Below, in pieces: positions 12,797-24,390 of a stretch of DNA of 64,000 bases. Each line of letters starts with the position of its first letter. The first letter of the stretch is position 1. The translations under genes were made by a program, and so were the position numbers. Origin of the DNA: Zhengitettix transpicula (lineage: Eukaryota > Arthropoda > Insecta > Orthoptera > Tetrigidae); contig CM073592.1 of assembly GCA_037074705.1 (NCBI GenBank), positions 54,854,129 through 54,918,128 of the forward strand, read 5' to 3'. A model generated the notes under the pieces. That model was not told where the DNA came from, ran no database searches, and worked only from the letters and a program-made list of their open reading frames with translations.

Positions 12797-13325
12797 ATTT
12801 TTTTTAGGGTAACAGGCTACATGAGGGTAATCCACAAGGTGGCAACTCCCCTTTAATAGCATAGGAACGGATTTGAAAGGGGGGATTCGGAAGGGTAGAG
12901 GATGGTACCCAAGGGTTAACTACGGCCCCCGGGCTATAGTTTAAGGATCCTACCTGGCATTAACCTACAAGTAAAATGCAGGACAACTCCTAGAAAACTT
13001 GCATCATGTAGGACGGGCATTGGGTACGTGTCCCACACCCTTCCTATAGCAGGAGAGGAGTTTGCTGTGGGGACGCAGCATTCCCTTCTCCGTCCCTCGA
13101 CCAGTTAAGGAGGCAGCTGGCCCATTGTTCCAATGGGAACAGTGAACAACTCTTACCGAATGCCCAAAGGTGTGACCCCGGAACATACACCTCTCAAAAC
13201 AGGCCGAGGTGCCTCGGCTTGTAGGAACCTTAGTTCAAAAACGGAGAGGAAAAGGCATCCCCAAAGGTAGGCCCTTCGTGTCTCTCCTACAAGGTTCTAC
13301 CTGCGAGAGAATATCACTCGCGGGT
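12797..13325 (-). mobile_element. Family S retroposon, copy 3, near full length
   Basis: Sense on the minus strand. A T-run at 12798-12805 followed by AGGGTAACAGG is the complement of the A-tailed 3' end ('CTGTTACCCT' subtype). The body aligns with the copy at 24391 throughout. The 5' palindrome at about 13300-13324 is present but imperfect, with two arm mismatches that are not compensated. A second S copy follows after only a few bases. Confidence 0.85.
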
Positions 13326-13330
13326 ACTGT

Positions 13331-13437
13331 CTGTATTTTTTTTTTAGGACAACAGGCTACATGAGGGTAATCCACTTTGGGCAACTCCTCTTTAATAGCA
13401 TAGGAAGGGATTTGAAAGGGGGGATGCGGAAGGGTAG
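13331..13437 (-). mobile_element. Family S retroposon, copy 4, only the 3' end
   Basis: A T-run followed by AGGACAACAGGCTACATGAG marks the complement of an S 3' end. Only about 100 bp of the element is present before the sequence switches to an S copy of opposite orientation at about 13441. It sits head to tail with copy 3. Confidence 0.8.
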
Positions 13438-13440
13438 AAA

Positions 13441-13760
13441 CTGGTCGAGGCAGGGAGAAGTGAATGCTGCGTCCCCACAGGAAACTCCTCTCCCGCTATC
13501 GGAAGGGCGTGGGACAAGTACCCAATGCCCGACCTACCAGATGCTGGTTTTTCTAGGGTTTTCCCTGCATTTCTTTAGGCAAATGCCGGGTAAGATCCTT
13601 AAAATATAGCCCAGGGGCCCTAGTTAACCCTAGACTACCTTCCTCTACCCTTCCATATCCCCCCTTTCAAATCCCTTTCCTATGCTATAAGAGGGGAGTT
13701 GCCACTATGTGGATTACCCTATACATAGCTTGTCAACAGCAAAAAAGAAGAAAAAAAAAC
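13441..13760 (+). mobile_element. Family S retroposon, copy 5, 5'-truncated, opposite orientation
   Basis: Plus-strand sense copy of the 3' 300 bp of the family, ending in an A-rich tail at 13741-13759. The 3' end is closest to the 'CTATACATAG' subtype, unlike its neighbours copies 3 and 4, so it is an independent insertion. Together with copies 3 and 4 it makes a large inverted repeat. Confidence 0.85.
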
Positions 13761-14560
13761 TTTCACATACAACAATAACAAGAATAATAAACTAATATAT
13801 AATACAAAAATGATTTTAAATTTGTCTCTATTACAATGTTTTTCCTTTAATCGTGCAGAACGACACAATGTATAAACTTAATTGATTAATGTTAACAGCG
13901 CCGAGGCGTTATAAATATGTGGATGGAATTAAATTAATATCGAAAAAGATAATGTCGCATGGTTGCAGTGACGATCAGCCAAGTTGTATATTGTGATTAT
14001 GTTCGCGATAGAAATAATTATTTATCTATAGATAGCATATTTATGGAGGTAAATTCTGTGGAGTGCTTAAAAGAGGGATAAAATATTGTTTATGTATGAC
14101 GGATTTCAATAGGCAAATCTTTGCAATGGATATGATTTGGCGAGCTATTAAACCGTCGGGTGGTTCCTTAAGGGAGACTTCGTCTTAAGCTTCATTTCTT
14201 TTATTTGAGCAATAAATAAAAAGTTAAGTAGACGATTGGAAGGTCTGTAAAACAGTTTAAAAAACTGCAAAAAATTACAATTTTAATGAGGAAGCTTTGA
14301 GATGTAAAATTTAACAAAATGATATGTATAACGGGAGAGTCTAATTTAGGGAAATCACGTCGGTGTAGTATTGTTTTCAGGAAAGAAAGCACAGGCCCTT
14401 AAAACGAATATGACAGTAAAATGATCCTGCGTTCATTTCTCTGAATATTAATAGGTCACTAGCTTTGTAGAAGAGTTTTTGAAATTTATTGAAACGCGCA
14501 ATGGAGAATAACTTATATTATTGAGTTAAAGGTTTCGTCTATTAAAAAATTCTTCTGGTT
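13761..14560. other. AT-rich non-coding stretch
   Basis: No feature recognised. Open frames are below 65 codons. Confidence 0.5.
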
Positions 14561-14610
14561 TCTTTAGCAATTAGGTGATGGAGGCTGAGACAGACACTTG
14601 TGCGAATTGC

Positions 14611-14636
14611 AGGCGACGCGTGTCTCGACGTCGCCT
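14611..14636. repeat. Short GC-rich hairpin
   Basis: AGGCGACG and its perfect complement CGTCGCCT are separated by 10 bases, within a GC-richer patch (14580-14720). Function unknown. Confidence 0.6.
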
Positions 14637-14869
14637 AAGCCAGACGACATAGGCCGCCGTTTCTAATTGAAGTGACGTCTCTGTAAACAGACCGGCGAAC
14701 AAGAAAGCCACGATTGATTACTTTTGTGGCAGCTACCGTTAACCTCTCTGGTTTTTTTAGGTGGGGGCGAGTTTTTTAGTTCGACTTTCATTGAGATTTC
14801 ATTTTTTATTCTGTGAATGCTAAGAGTAAATAATAGTTCCAACAGACCTCTCGAAGAGCCCATGCCAAA

Positions 14870-16985
14870 TTTTAAGAGGGATTGACATTAATTATATAAA
14901 AATATATTTATTATGAGGAATGGACTCAGATGATTATGACGTAATGGTTGACATATTTTCCTAATGAAAACATCTCAAACCGAAGAATGTGAGGTTTTTA
15001 CACATATTGGATTTATTAAAGGAATTACTATAATTATATATTTTGTGTAATTGGTAAATTTTACATATCAATATGAAAATAGTATTTAATGACTGCACAC
15101 AATAATTTAATCAATCTTTGTTACTACAGAAATCGTAAAATATATTTAATCTTATAAATTTTTTCTATGTTACGTATAGAGCATAATGATAAATTATTTT
15201 CACAAAAGCGTCATTAATTTAAAAATTACAATTTACGTTACTCAGTAATAGTAATACTCGACTCAAATTTATGCAAAGTTATGCAATAAAATTAATAAAA
15301 GTGTTAAAATACAGGGAACTTGTAAGGAAACCCTAAGTCTTTTAAATATTAACATGATAACTCCTGTATAATGTAGAATACTGTTTATTACTTGTGAAGG
15401 ATCTTACGTAAATATATTATCCGGGAAATCCATATTTCATTGAATTTTTATCGCTAATCTTTTCTAAAAAATTTTTATTTATAGTCGCATAAACTGCAGG
15501 CTCATTACCAACTTATACATTTCATACATTAAATTTCAGGGTACTAATTAGTTCTTTAACAAATTTTGTTTTGCCGTAAGTTAAAAAAACATTCAAGAAA
15601 AATACATTACTGTATTTTCATGATGATATACTAAACTATCCACGACCAATTTTAGAAATATGCTCAGTCTAACAAAAAAAGGACCACTGACACTATTAAA
15701 TGACTTACAACCTTATTTATTTCTGCACTGTCCTGCTTTGCTGTGTTCGTTTATGATGATAATGTGGTTAATCGAAGATCACACGTTGCTATAGCTCCAC
15801 GGAAACGCTGAGTTATAATTCATATAATCCCACAATATTAATTATATACAACAATTCTTCCAAATAGTCATATGAATATCATTTCAGTCATTCATTTAAA
15901 TTTGTATCTATAACTGATTATAACAGCTAGTTTTCGTTTGATTTGTCACGTAAAGGGAAACCACGAGTTTAATTCCTCTATTTTCTATTTCGCACCAGTT
16001 AAAATCATCCTTTATTCAAAATATTTAATAGTAAATTTTTGTAGGTTAACAACACAACCTTTTAATTAACGGCTTTGCATGCAAATTCATTTCTGGAATC
16101 ATGACATTAAATTTACTATTTTATGGGGTTTCCGTGGCTCTAAATATAATGCGGTAATATATTGTATCATCATTTCAAAATTATTGCCACCCAAGTTGGA
16201 AACGCTCGGCATGTAATTTGGCGGATTTGGCTCATAATTCCTTCCACAGGAATCAGTGTTTACAAATCTCCCTGATTTCCCAAAATTGTTTAGATAATGG
16301 GCGTGTCAGTGTAACAAAAGTACACCAGAGTATCGAGATTTAAAAATATATTTTGAGTGTGTAACCAACAGGCGCCGTACAAAATACACGAGTCGTTTCT
16401 GTGTCGGGACAGAGATAATAGTATTTTTTTTTAATCAACAAGATACTGCAATTGTAATTTTTTATTCCGGAGACGTAATACATTTCACTACTCAATAATG
16501 GAAAACGACCAATCTACACGTTGGCTTGGCGGCTTCTGATTGATGTTTGACCGTTGATAAATGTGGTAATTCTGTGGCGTCACTTCAGTTACACGAAGGT
16601 CGTACATCTCGCAGTAGTATCGTTAATGTAAAAAATTTTCTTAAAAATTAATTTGGATGCCAACCACTAGCAACCATACAGTAACATATTAAATACATAC
16701 TTCTAAGCATACAATTAATCATTTTAAATACAGCATCAGCGATTAATTCCAATATAAATTACAAATATTATTATACAATATTCTCTTACAAAGTTTAATT
16801 ATTGAATTTAGTTTATCGTAATATCTCTACAGTCAATGAAGATGAATTTTACCGAAAATTCCCGAATATATCAAGATACAACACGAGAAAACCACGTCAT
16901 TTTATTTCAAATGTGATAGACTACACGAATTATGCTTTTTAATAGTGCACGTAATGTTTTATTGTCTGCAGTAAACCAAAATTTT
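14870..16985. other. AT-rich non-coding stretch
   Basis: No gene or repeat recognised in about 2.1 kb. A GC-richer 150 bp near 16300-16420 has no notable motif. Confidence 0.5.
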
Positions 16986-16989
16986 CAGT

Positions 16990-17151
16990 GTAAATCATCA
17001 AACCCAGTAAAGACCCTGAGAAATTAAGAGATTTTCATTTTATTGTAATTGTTTGTAAATTTTAGAAGCCACAAATTAATAAATAAATTATTTTGTTAAT
17101 TTTTTTTATAATCTTTTCATTTAAATAAACGCCTAATTGTTGAACATTACA
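16990..17151 (+). mobile_element. LTR 3'-end remnant (AT-targeted LTR family)
   Basis: Aligns with the 3' parts of the LTRs at 36559-37479 and, reversed, 63095-64000, sharing the blocks ATCAAACCCAGT and AGACCCTGAGA. It ends in the family terminus ATTACA at 17146-17151. A tRNA-Lys-type primer-binding site follows immediately, which confirms that this is the LTR/internal boundary. The 5' part of the LTR is missing. Confidence 0.7.
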
Positions 17152-17173
17152 TTTTGGCACCACAACGTGGGGC
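17152..17173 (+). other. Primer-binding site, tRNA-Lys type
   Basis: TGGCACCACAACGTGGGGC begins a few bases after the LTR end. It is complementary, apart from small differences, to the 3' end of eukaryotic tRNA-Lys (acceptor strand and T-stem with CCCCACGTTGGGCGCCA). The same site is used by lysine-primed gypsy-type elements. Confidence 0.75.
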
Positions 17174-17257
17174 AAATAAATTAAACGCATAAACCCTAAT
17201 TGTTGATTATTACAATATATTGTAAAGATTAAAGGGAACTAATTATTTAATTAAATA
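17174..17257. other. Scrambled LTR end/LTR start junction
   Basis: Contains a second copy of the LTR end (CCTAATTGTTGATTATTACA, 17195-17214), then ATATAT, then a sequence like the LTR start (TGTAAAGATTAAAGGG). LTR end, a short AT spacer and LTR start are thus joined directly. The same order is seen at 37474-37500. Confidence 0.5.
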
Positions 17258-17280
17258 GCCCCACGTTGTTGAAGCCAAAA
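17258..17280 (-). other. Second primer-binding site, inverted
   Basis: GCCCCACGTTGTTGAAGCCA is the reverse complement of a degenerate tRNA-Lys primer site. It is followed by TGTAAT at 17281, the complement of an LTR end. With the site at 17152 it forms an inverted pair about 85 bp apart. Sequence beyond 17281 may be a decayed minus-strand LTR, but the match is too AT-rich to be sure. Confidence 0.6.
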
Positions 17281-17784
17281 TGTAATGATCATAAGAATAG
17301 TTTATTTTAAAAAAAATTAATAATCTGAATTGCCCACTTTAAGGTCGTCATAAATGTAATAATCAACAAGATGGGCTTTAATTAAAAAATTATTAATTAT
17401 TAATTATTACGTAACCACGGACAATAGCTGGTATAAATTTAATTAACATTTAACGATGAGAATTCAAGGGAATTTTACTAGCGAATCGTATGTTATTCAT
17501 CCTTTAATTTTCCTATTATAAGTAAACATTACTTTGAAGATGAAAGTGTGAAACTGCGAGTCATTGTTATCGGATTCAAAAAATACAGTGATAAAAATGA
17601 AAGAAATGTTTACAAAATAGCTCTCATTCATTTTTTCGCGCAATAATAATGTTAAATGTTTTTGGTATTATTAACCATTTCAGTTTTTCTGACTCTGAAT
17701 ATAAGTGCTTATTATTCGAGAACAATTACGCATGTTTTGAAATGAAAATCTCCGTAGTAATTGTGCTCCGGTAAATGTTTACAG

Positions 17785-17945
17785 CGTGGTCTTTGTACCA
17801 TGGCTAGGTCCGCGTCTGTTCCCGTGATTTACGACCAACGGACCGGAAGTGACGCCGGCGCCACGTCGCCTGTGGCAGCACGTCTCACAGAAGCTGGAAC
17901 TACCAACCTGAATCGCCGAATAAGCACTGGAGACCTAGATATAGC
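17785..17945 (+). CDS. Candidate protein-coding exon, function unknown
   Basis: A GC-rich island of about 150 bp in AT-rich DNA. It is preceded by TTTACAG (acceptor AG at 17783-17784) and contains an ATG in very good context (CCATGG, ATG at 17800). The frame opens MARSASVPVIYDQRTG and continues with an Ala/Thr/Ser-rich segment to RRISTGDLDIA. Base composition is strong at third positions here compared with the flanks. A possible donor GTACTT lies at 17946. The alternative is a read-through to the stop at 17998. I do not recognise the protein. It would fit a 5' coding exon of a multi-exon gene with large introns. Start choice rests on the Kozak-like context. A decayed transposon or a chance frame remains possible. 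Confidence 0.4.
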
Positions 17946-18000
17946 GTACTTACATTCCTATATTACAATTAAATATTACGCATCAGCGCATTTTACGTAA

Positions 18001-20500
18001 TCAACATAATTTTTTTTATATGTTACACCGTACGTGTATATTCCTCTTGCAGTAGCCTTGTCCTATATGACCGACAAGGCCCTTCTTAGAAGCTTTGCCG
18101 AACTCAGGAATAATATTTTTTGTTCCAACTTGTGCGTCATTCATTAATAAATTTATTTTTAATTTTATATTACATTCCTTAGAATCTGTAGTCTGATCTT
18201 AAAGAGTGTGGAATGAATCTTTAATTGTACAATAATTATGTAATTATTATTTCTTATACATTATTATACCTTCGCGAAGTTTTATAATATTCATTTAAGA
18301 ATTTTTCGAAAATTTTCAACAAATTTCAATACTATTGTGGTGCGATCCTGTACATCATTTCTAATTTTTCGAAGATATAATTGATAAAAGTGGCAAATGC
18401 AAACTGTCCACCAACGTAACAATGATTTACTTTAATGAACAAAGCTGTGCCGACGCCGGGAATCCTATTGTTGCGGTAAACAGCTGTTTTTGTCTCTACC
18501 AAGTGGGGAAGAGCGGAGGTCGATATTTGGAAGGACCGATAGAAGAAGCTGTTTTCTAAACCAGACTTCATAATTGGGAGACGAGAGAAGAAAGGACGCC
18601 GCTTCCTGGTGGCACCAAGAAAAATTGCCAATGTTACGTAAGCAAATCCCGCGGATTAATACATTTCTTTTTTCTTGTGAGTTCGATTGTTTTTCATTCT
18701 AGTTTTTTTTTCGAAAACCAAGAATTTCATGTTAATAAGATAATTATTTTTTTCACGATCACATTAATGTAAATTATAGATAGAATTTTAGTAATTAATT
18801 TTCCAACAAATATTAAATTGTAAATTAAATTTTCTTTTGATTAATACATACAATTTATTTATAATTTAACGTTATATAGATACCTTGCCCTAATTACGTT
18901 CTATACTATTCACTTCAAAAGCATAACTTCAATTTTGTCAATATAGAAGAAGTAATTGAAAATAGCTTGGTGAGTTCGTTTGTCAACTTGATTTAATTAC
19001 CCTCTACCATTAAAATGTTGTCAAAAAATTATCAATATAGCAATAACAACATAATTAACTTCTTTCTGACTAATTGTCATGTTAGCATTACATGTTATTA
19101 AACAGAATTAGGTGACAAAATAAATAATAACATACAACGTTCCTGCAGAGCTTGTTGCTTTCTCCGTCTGTTTATATTAGAAGATTTTTTTAATTAACCG
19201 GGAAAAAATCAAGGGGACGTAAAAAACCCTGTGACGTGTTATTGTTCTTTACGTCAGCAGCCTCTCTCTTGTTAATTTCTCTTGTCTTAAAATTGTGAAA
19301 GTCGGAATTTTTTTAAATAGATTTTCATTATTTAGCATTGAACAGCTTTGATATTTTTATGTACTGCATGTAAGAGAATGAATGTCCTTTTAAAAAAAAA
19401 TTAAAATACTAGTTTCGAACGTTGATAGGTTTAATAAATTGGATTAATAATTTTTTTGCAGGTAGAGAAACATTACAGATTCCATTGGAAGTAAATTTTT
19501 AAGGAGCTCTAAAAGTTCGTGAGTCTATTACTTCATTTTGAATATGTTATATATATGGTATAATTTTACACTCCAATACTACATTATTGTCGTTCATTGT
19601 GATAAACAAATTTCCAACTTTATATTATTGGTACAAAAATTCGAGAAGTTAAGGAATGTAGGATAACGTATCGTTATTGGCATACGTTTGCCACTGGTTT
19701 TCTATTTTTCATTTGAAAAATTAAAAATCGCATCGCAGCATTACAATTTAATTTATTTTCGTGAAAATAATAGTAACTATTAATTTGTGATTTTTATTGT
19801 TCTGACAATTTAATCTGTAAATGTAAAGTGCATGCAATTCTGGGGGAAACTCCAGTAACGACCATCATAAATAGTAAACAAGAAAGACATCGCTCCCCCT
19901 GTTTCAATTAAGTGGCTGAAATAAAACTTCTTGCATCCTAATTAAAGTACTTCTCATTCGTAGAACAGCGATAACCTAAAACATAGTTGTTTGTTTACTC
20001 GTAATACTTAAAAGAGGGAGGTTTCGGCAAGATTTATTAGCCCTTGCCGTGTTTTCGAATATAGTTGATGTATTATTATTCTGGATGCAATGGAATGACA
20101 AACGTAGTAAAATATATTTACATTACAAAGACTTATTCCCGACTCATAGATGGTGGCTTAGTATTCTATTCACATGAACCTATTCTCAACCAAATGCTCT
20201 ACATCCGACCTTGATTCTTGTATTCATGTCTATTATATAGAATCCTGACATATATGTGTTGTCGCAGGGATAAATACACACATAACATGATACAATATGC
20301 TAGTATTTTTTTCTGGTTATACCCTTGTCTTCATCATATTGCAATAGGCTTATTCTATAAAACGTATTTCTCAATAATTAAGAATCCAATATTTTTAACT
20401 CAAAGTTTTTTCTTAAATATTTCATTGTCACTGAATACTTTCTTGTGAGACAACGGTCAATAATATAATCCAGTTATTCTTCCTTCATTTGCTTTCCTGG
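18001..20500. other. AT-rich stretch, one unexplained minus-strand frame
   Basis: A 99-codon frame on the minus strand at 18332-18631 coincides with a GC-richer patch. Its product, starting MAIFLGATRKRRPFF, shows no motif I know. The rest is AT-rich and featureless. Confidence 0.35.
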
Positions 20501-20514
20501 TTATATTTGACTCT

Positions 20515-20615
20515 ACATAGCGATAAGCTGCACTACCTCGCATCACACAGGTAGTGGGGTTAGAATCGCGGCAAGGGTTTCGATGTTTATCATCTGGCAT
20601 AGTCTCGAAAAACTA
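20515..20615 (+). mobile_element. Possible degraded tRNA-derived SINE
   Basis: A-box-like TAGCGATAAGCTG at 20518-20530 and B-box-like GGTTAGAATCG at 20558-20568 are spaced as in tRNA genes. They are followed by a tail reading TTTCGATGTTTATCATCTGG. The cloverleaf cannot be completed, so this is not a functional tRNA. Confidence 0.35.
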
Positions 20616-20619
20616 GTGT

Positions 20620-23025
20620 GAAGACTACGTTGAACACGTGGCTATACATATTTTTAATTGTCAGATTATTAATATTTACAATCTGTTCGTTGAGCAACAC
20701 AGTTGAGTAATAGTGTCCGCCAATGGAAGCAGATGTTCATCAATGTCGCTTTATTTACAACTAATGCGTATTAACGCTTACAAAATTTACAGATAATATA
20801 AACTAGAGAGTTTGAACTAAAATCTAAACGCAAGTTTTTTTCATTTCTGTGAAGATTGAGGAAGAAAATACGAGTACTATGTCATCTAGAAACTAATTTA
20901 TTTAATTATCAGCATTAATATTCCATGAGCCGGATAAGTTCAGAAATTTGTCTTAAATATATTTAATTCCCATGTATGTAATGAAAGGATTTTCAAAATT
21001 ATTCAATATTTGTATTATCAGCGTAATAATGTTGCCAGGGTATTGTAGGCAACAGTCAGCATTACGTAAGAATATGGAGTGTTTCAGACGGTATTATTGT
21101 CGAAGAAATAGACAGTCTGCGATGCAAGCTCACCGGGAGAGGTCGGTTACAGTATCCGATACAAGCGGACCGGGGAGGGTTTTTAAGTCTCCGTGCGTGA
21201 CAGACAGTGATGAGTGCTTGTTATGATTTCTTGTAGCCTTGCTAATGAGTCAGCATGTAGAAGTCGACGAGTAAAAGACAGTTTATCGAGGTTGTTGGTG
21301 TTAGAGATTGAAGGAAAAGTTGTATTAGCTGTCGTTGGACTGATTTCTATGGTATAATTGATTGATTGTTGAATATAACTGAAATTTGGAAAGTGTGATT
21401 CCATTTTCCTTGCTGTGGATATTATCAGTATTCGCCGAAGTATTGGAAATCAACTGATGATCGTGTGTTGTGTGGTAGGGATTTAATCTAGAATGCTGAC
21501 TGAAATGATTTAGAAAGTATAATATTATGGCCTGTTTAATTAAAAAGTCATTTAAATAATTTGTGATATAAACTAAAAGGATAATAAAATTTTGAAGTGA
21601 AGGATTTAGCGTGATACGAGATCTGCTCGGATGTCTAGTATGTACGAAAATATACTATAAACTTAGTATAATATTATTTACCGTCATATTTCTTATTTCA
21701 GGCTCAGAGTGTAAAACTAGTAAATTACTTTCAATATTTTCTAATATTCTATATATTTTGTTATTTTATTTCGGGTTCCTATCACTGTTAGAGGTTCGTT
21801 TTATTCCTTATAGGAATTGCAATATATATGGTCTAAAAACTATATTTTTTAAATCATGGATCCTGCAATTACCCTCCTATGGGGAAACCGTAGGGAAATC
21901 GTCGATTGCGAATTCACATATTGGATCTCAGATATGAGAAGATAACTTATGAAATCTCGGAATACGGATGAATTGCAAATATCCTGTGAGCGGGCATAAA
22001 TGCGTTTGGATCTGGGATATTCAGTTCGCTTCTCAATGGAGGAAAGCCACCCTTGTAGTCGCAGTTGTGTTTCTGTTGTAAACAAGAACAATGCGTGCTT
22101 TCTTGGGGTAAAGACAGCGAATACGTGCTGCTAATATTCATGAGCAGTGGAGGCTTTAGGAATCCAATTACGCCTCGCCGTTGGGAGTGATATTGTCGAA
22201 CGCTCAAACAAAACTCACAATGATCATTTAAATGCATGGCATAATTCTATAGGCTGCTCAAAGGCCTCGATTCCCATGTGAGTGTTACGCACCTGTAAGC
22301 AGGTATATCGCTCTTTATTCTGTTTCTATTGCATCATGTTACTTGAGAAATGTGCCGCTTCTACAAGTTATAGAAATAATCTATTAATTGATTTATAATG
22401 TACGTATTCACGCAATGGAAATTCATGCCATACTGTTGGTACTCGTTACCGAGCTTCAGTGTAAAATTTACCGTCACGAATAAAATTTGACACTTCAGTC
22501 CTCTGATTGCAAGGTTTCTCATTTTCAGGCCATAATATTTCATTCAAATGAATCACATTCATCATATCTCAGCAATTAACGTTGTAATGTACTGACAATC
22601 CTAATCTAGTTTCTAAATTGGTCGAAAATGTCTGAGTAAAAGGAAGAAACAAGAGGAAAATGAAATGAGATGAACAAGATAAGGGTCACAGCAGTAAATC
22701 AACAGCGACAAACCCAACGTGGTAGATACAAAAAAATGAACCAGATTCTTGAGCTTAAGGGATAGAGACGAAGTAAAAAATATATTCCAGAAAACTGAAG
22801 ATTCACTTATAATAAAATTTGCATTAATAAAAGTGCAGATTTAGCATGCCAGTTGTAGAGGGTACGAATTTTAAAAGACAATACAGTTAATGAGAGAAAT
22901 AAATCAATGACTAGTTTCTTAAGTTGACAGGACGTTGATTTACAAGTCCTGAATAATTAAAATTCCCATATAAAACATAATATAGTTCACGCACTGGAAC
23001 AGACGGTTTTACTAAAAACATCAGT
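20620..23025. other. Mixed stretch with GC-richer patches, no gene identified
   Basis: Patches at 21050-21320 and 21850-22330 are GC-richer with several overlapping open frames (73-108 codons) in conflicting directions. None carries a recognisable domain. Confidence 0.4.
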
Positions 23026-23030
23026 TTAAA

Positions 23031-23064
23031 AACGTTTCGGTACACATTTGGACCTTTCTTCGGA
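23031..23064 (-). ncRNA. Hammerhead-like motif of Penelope type, degenerate
   Basis: On the minus strand: CCGAAGA (core CUGAUGA with two or three changes), a short stem II with GGT/ACC arms, then GAAACGTT. The order and spacing match the hammerhead motif that Penelope-like elements carry in their pseudo-LTRs. Two extra bases lie before stem II and core substitutions are present, so cleavage activity is unlikely. Confidence 0.4.
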
Positions 23065-23381
23065 TCGTGACTCTCTTTTCCTCATTTCAGAAAGTTACGA
23101 ATTTATAAACATTTGTTATTATTATTAAAATTCCATTTGAAATTACTACGTTTCAGTACATTATTGTTCATTCTTTCATTTGTGACTTTATTCTCACTCC
23201 ATGAGACTAAATATTTTATGATAATTAATAAACAAGTTAAGGCATCAATTTTTCCTCATGGCATATATATATACATATACCTATAATTTGTTACTTTAAA
23301 ATTGGTATTTTTTTATAAACAGTCTGATATTGGTAGAAATTTACATTATGTTCTACATGATAATATAAACCCGAAGTAAAA

Positions 23382-23822
23382 TCAAATTATGAAAATTACT
23401 GTTTCTAGAAAGATTATTGTTGGTTGATTTGAAATTTTTGAAAATGTGTGTACTGACGGTTTTCTGCTCAGCGGCTTGCCGAAAAGAAATAACTTTTCTC
23501 TGTTTTCAGACAATGTTGTCTCCGTGGTCGTTCCGTAAATTACAAATGGAAGACCGTTAGAATAAATTAGTTTAGAAAACAGTTGTTTATGGAGACGGAA
23601 GACAGTGGAGTTTTGGAGAGAGTTACCAGTTTTGGAGAAGAAATATAAAGAGTTGAGTTCTGGAAGTCCTGAGAGTTTCTTCTGAAAAGTTGACAGTTTC
23701 GGCCAACGAACACGTTGGCAGTGTAATTTTTTTCGGTGGACGCGGAACGTCGCGGATACTGATGTTCGCCAGAAGTCTGTTTCATCACCCGAAAAAACAA
23801 ATACCCACGAAACTCTTAACAT
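23382..23822 (-). other. Longest open frame in the window, unknown status
   Basis: 146 codons on the minus strand, starting MLRVSWVFVFSG, with an overlapping 77-codon frame in another phase. The DNA is GC-richer than its surroundings (about 23450-23800). The translation has no domain I recognise. It is rich in Ser, Leu, Lys and Phe and has no signal peptide or transmembrane pattern. No A-tail, target-site duplication or splice site stands out. It may be an exon, part of an unknown transposon or a chance frame. I cannot choose. Confidence 0.2.
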
Positions 23823-24150
23823 TTCCTGGTCTACGTTAGTCTGAAATTATATACCCTCGCTTTGCCAAGTTCATTTTTGCCATTGTAACAAAAATATTAT
23901 TGTCCACGTATTATGTTCAGTATTAATTTAGTTTTGTTTTATTGTTTCAGTTTTATATACCTTTCATAAGCTATATTCATAGATAAGTAACGATAAAAAC
24001 AGCAAATATTATATATTCGTTTTAAAGTTACTTTTTTAATTAATTACATTTTAACTAATCATGATAATAATAATCCTTTGAAGATTTTGTTTCGCAGTCA
24101 CACATGAGACAGGTTTTTAGAATATATTTATTCGTCAATACGATTTTCAA

Positions 24151-24377
24151 ATACCCAATGCCCGACCTACCCGATGCTGGTTTTTCTAAGGTTTTCCCTG
24201 CATTTCTTTAGGCGAATGCCGGGTAGGATCCTTAAAATATAGCCCGGGGGTCCTAGTAACCCTTGGCTACTTTCCTCTACCCTTCCGCATCCCCCCTTTC
24301 AAATCCCTTCTTACGCTATTAAAGGGGAGTTGCCCAATTTGGATCACCCTCATGTAGCCTGTTACCCTAAAAAAAAA
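24151..24377 (+). mobile_element. Family S retroposon, copy 6, 5'-truncated
   Basis: Plus-strand sense 3' part of the family, from ACCCAATGCCCGACC to CTGTTACCCTAAAAAAAAA. It is directly followed by a full-length copy whose target site lies within or beside this copy's A-tail. Tail-adjacent insertion like this is common for LINE-mobilised elements because A-runs offer nick sites. Confidence 0.9.
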
Positions 24378-24390
24378 TTAAAGTAAAATT

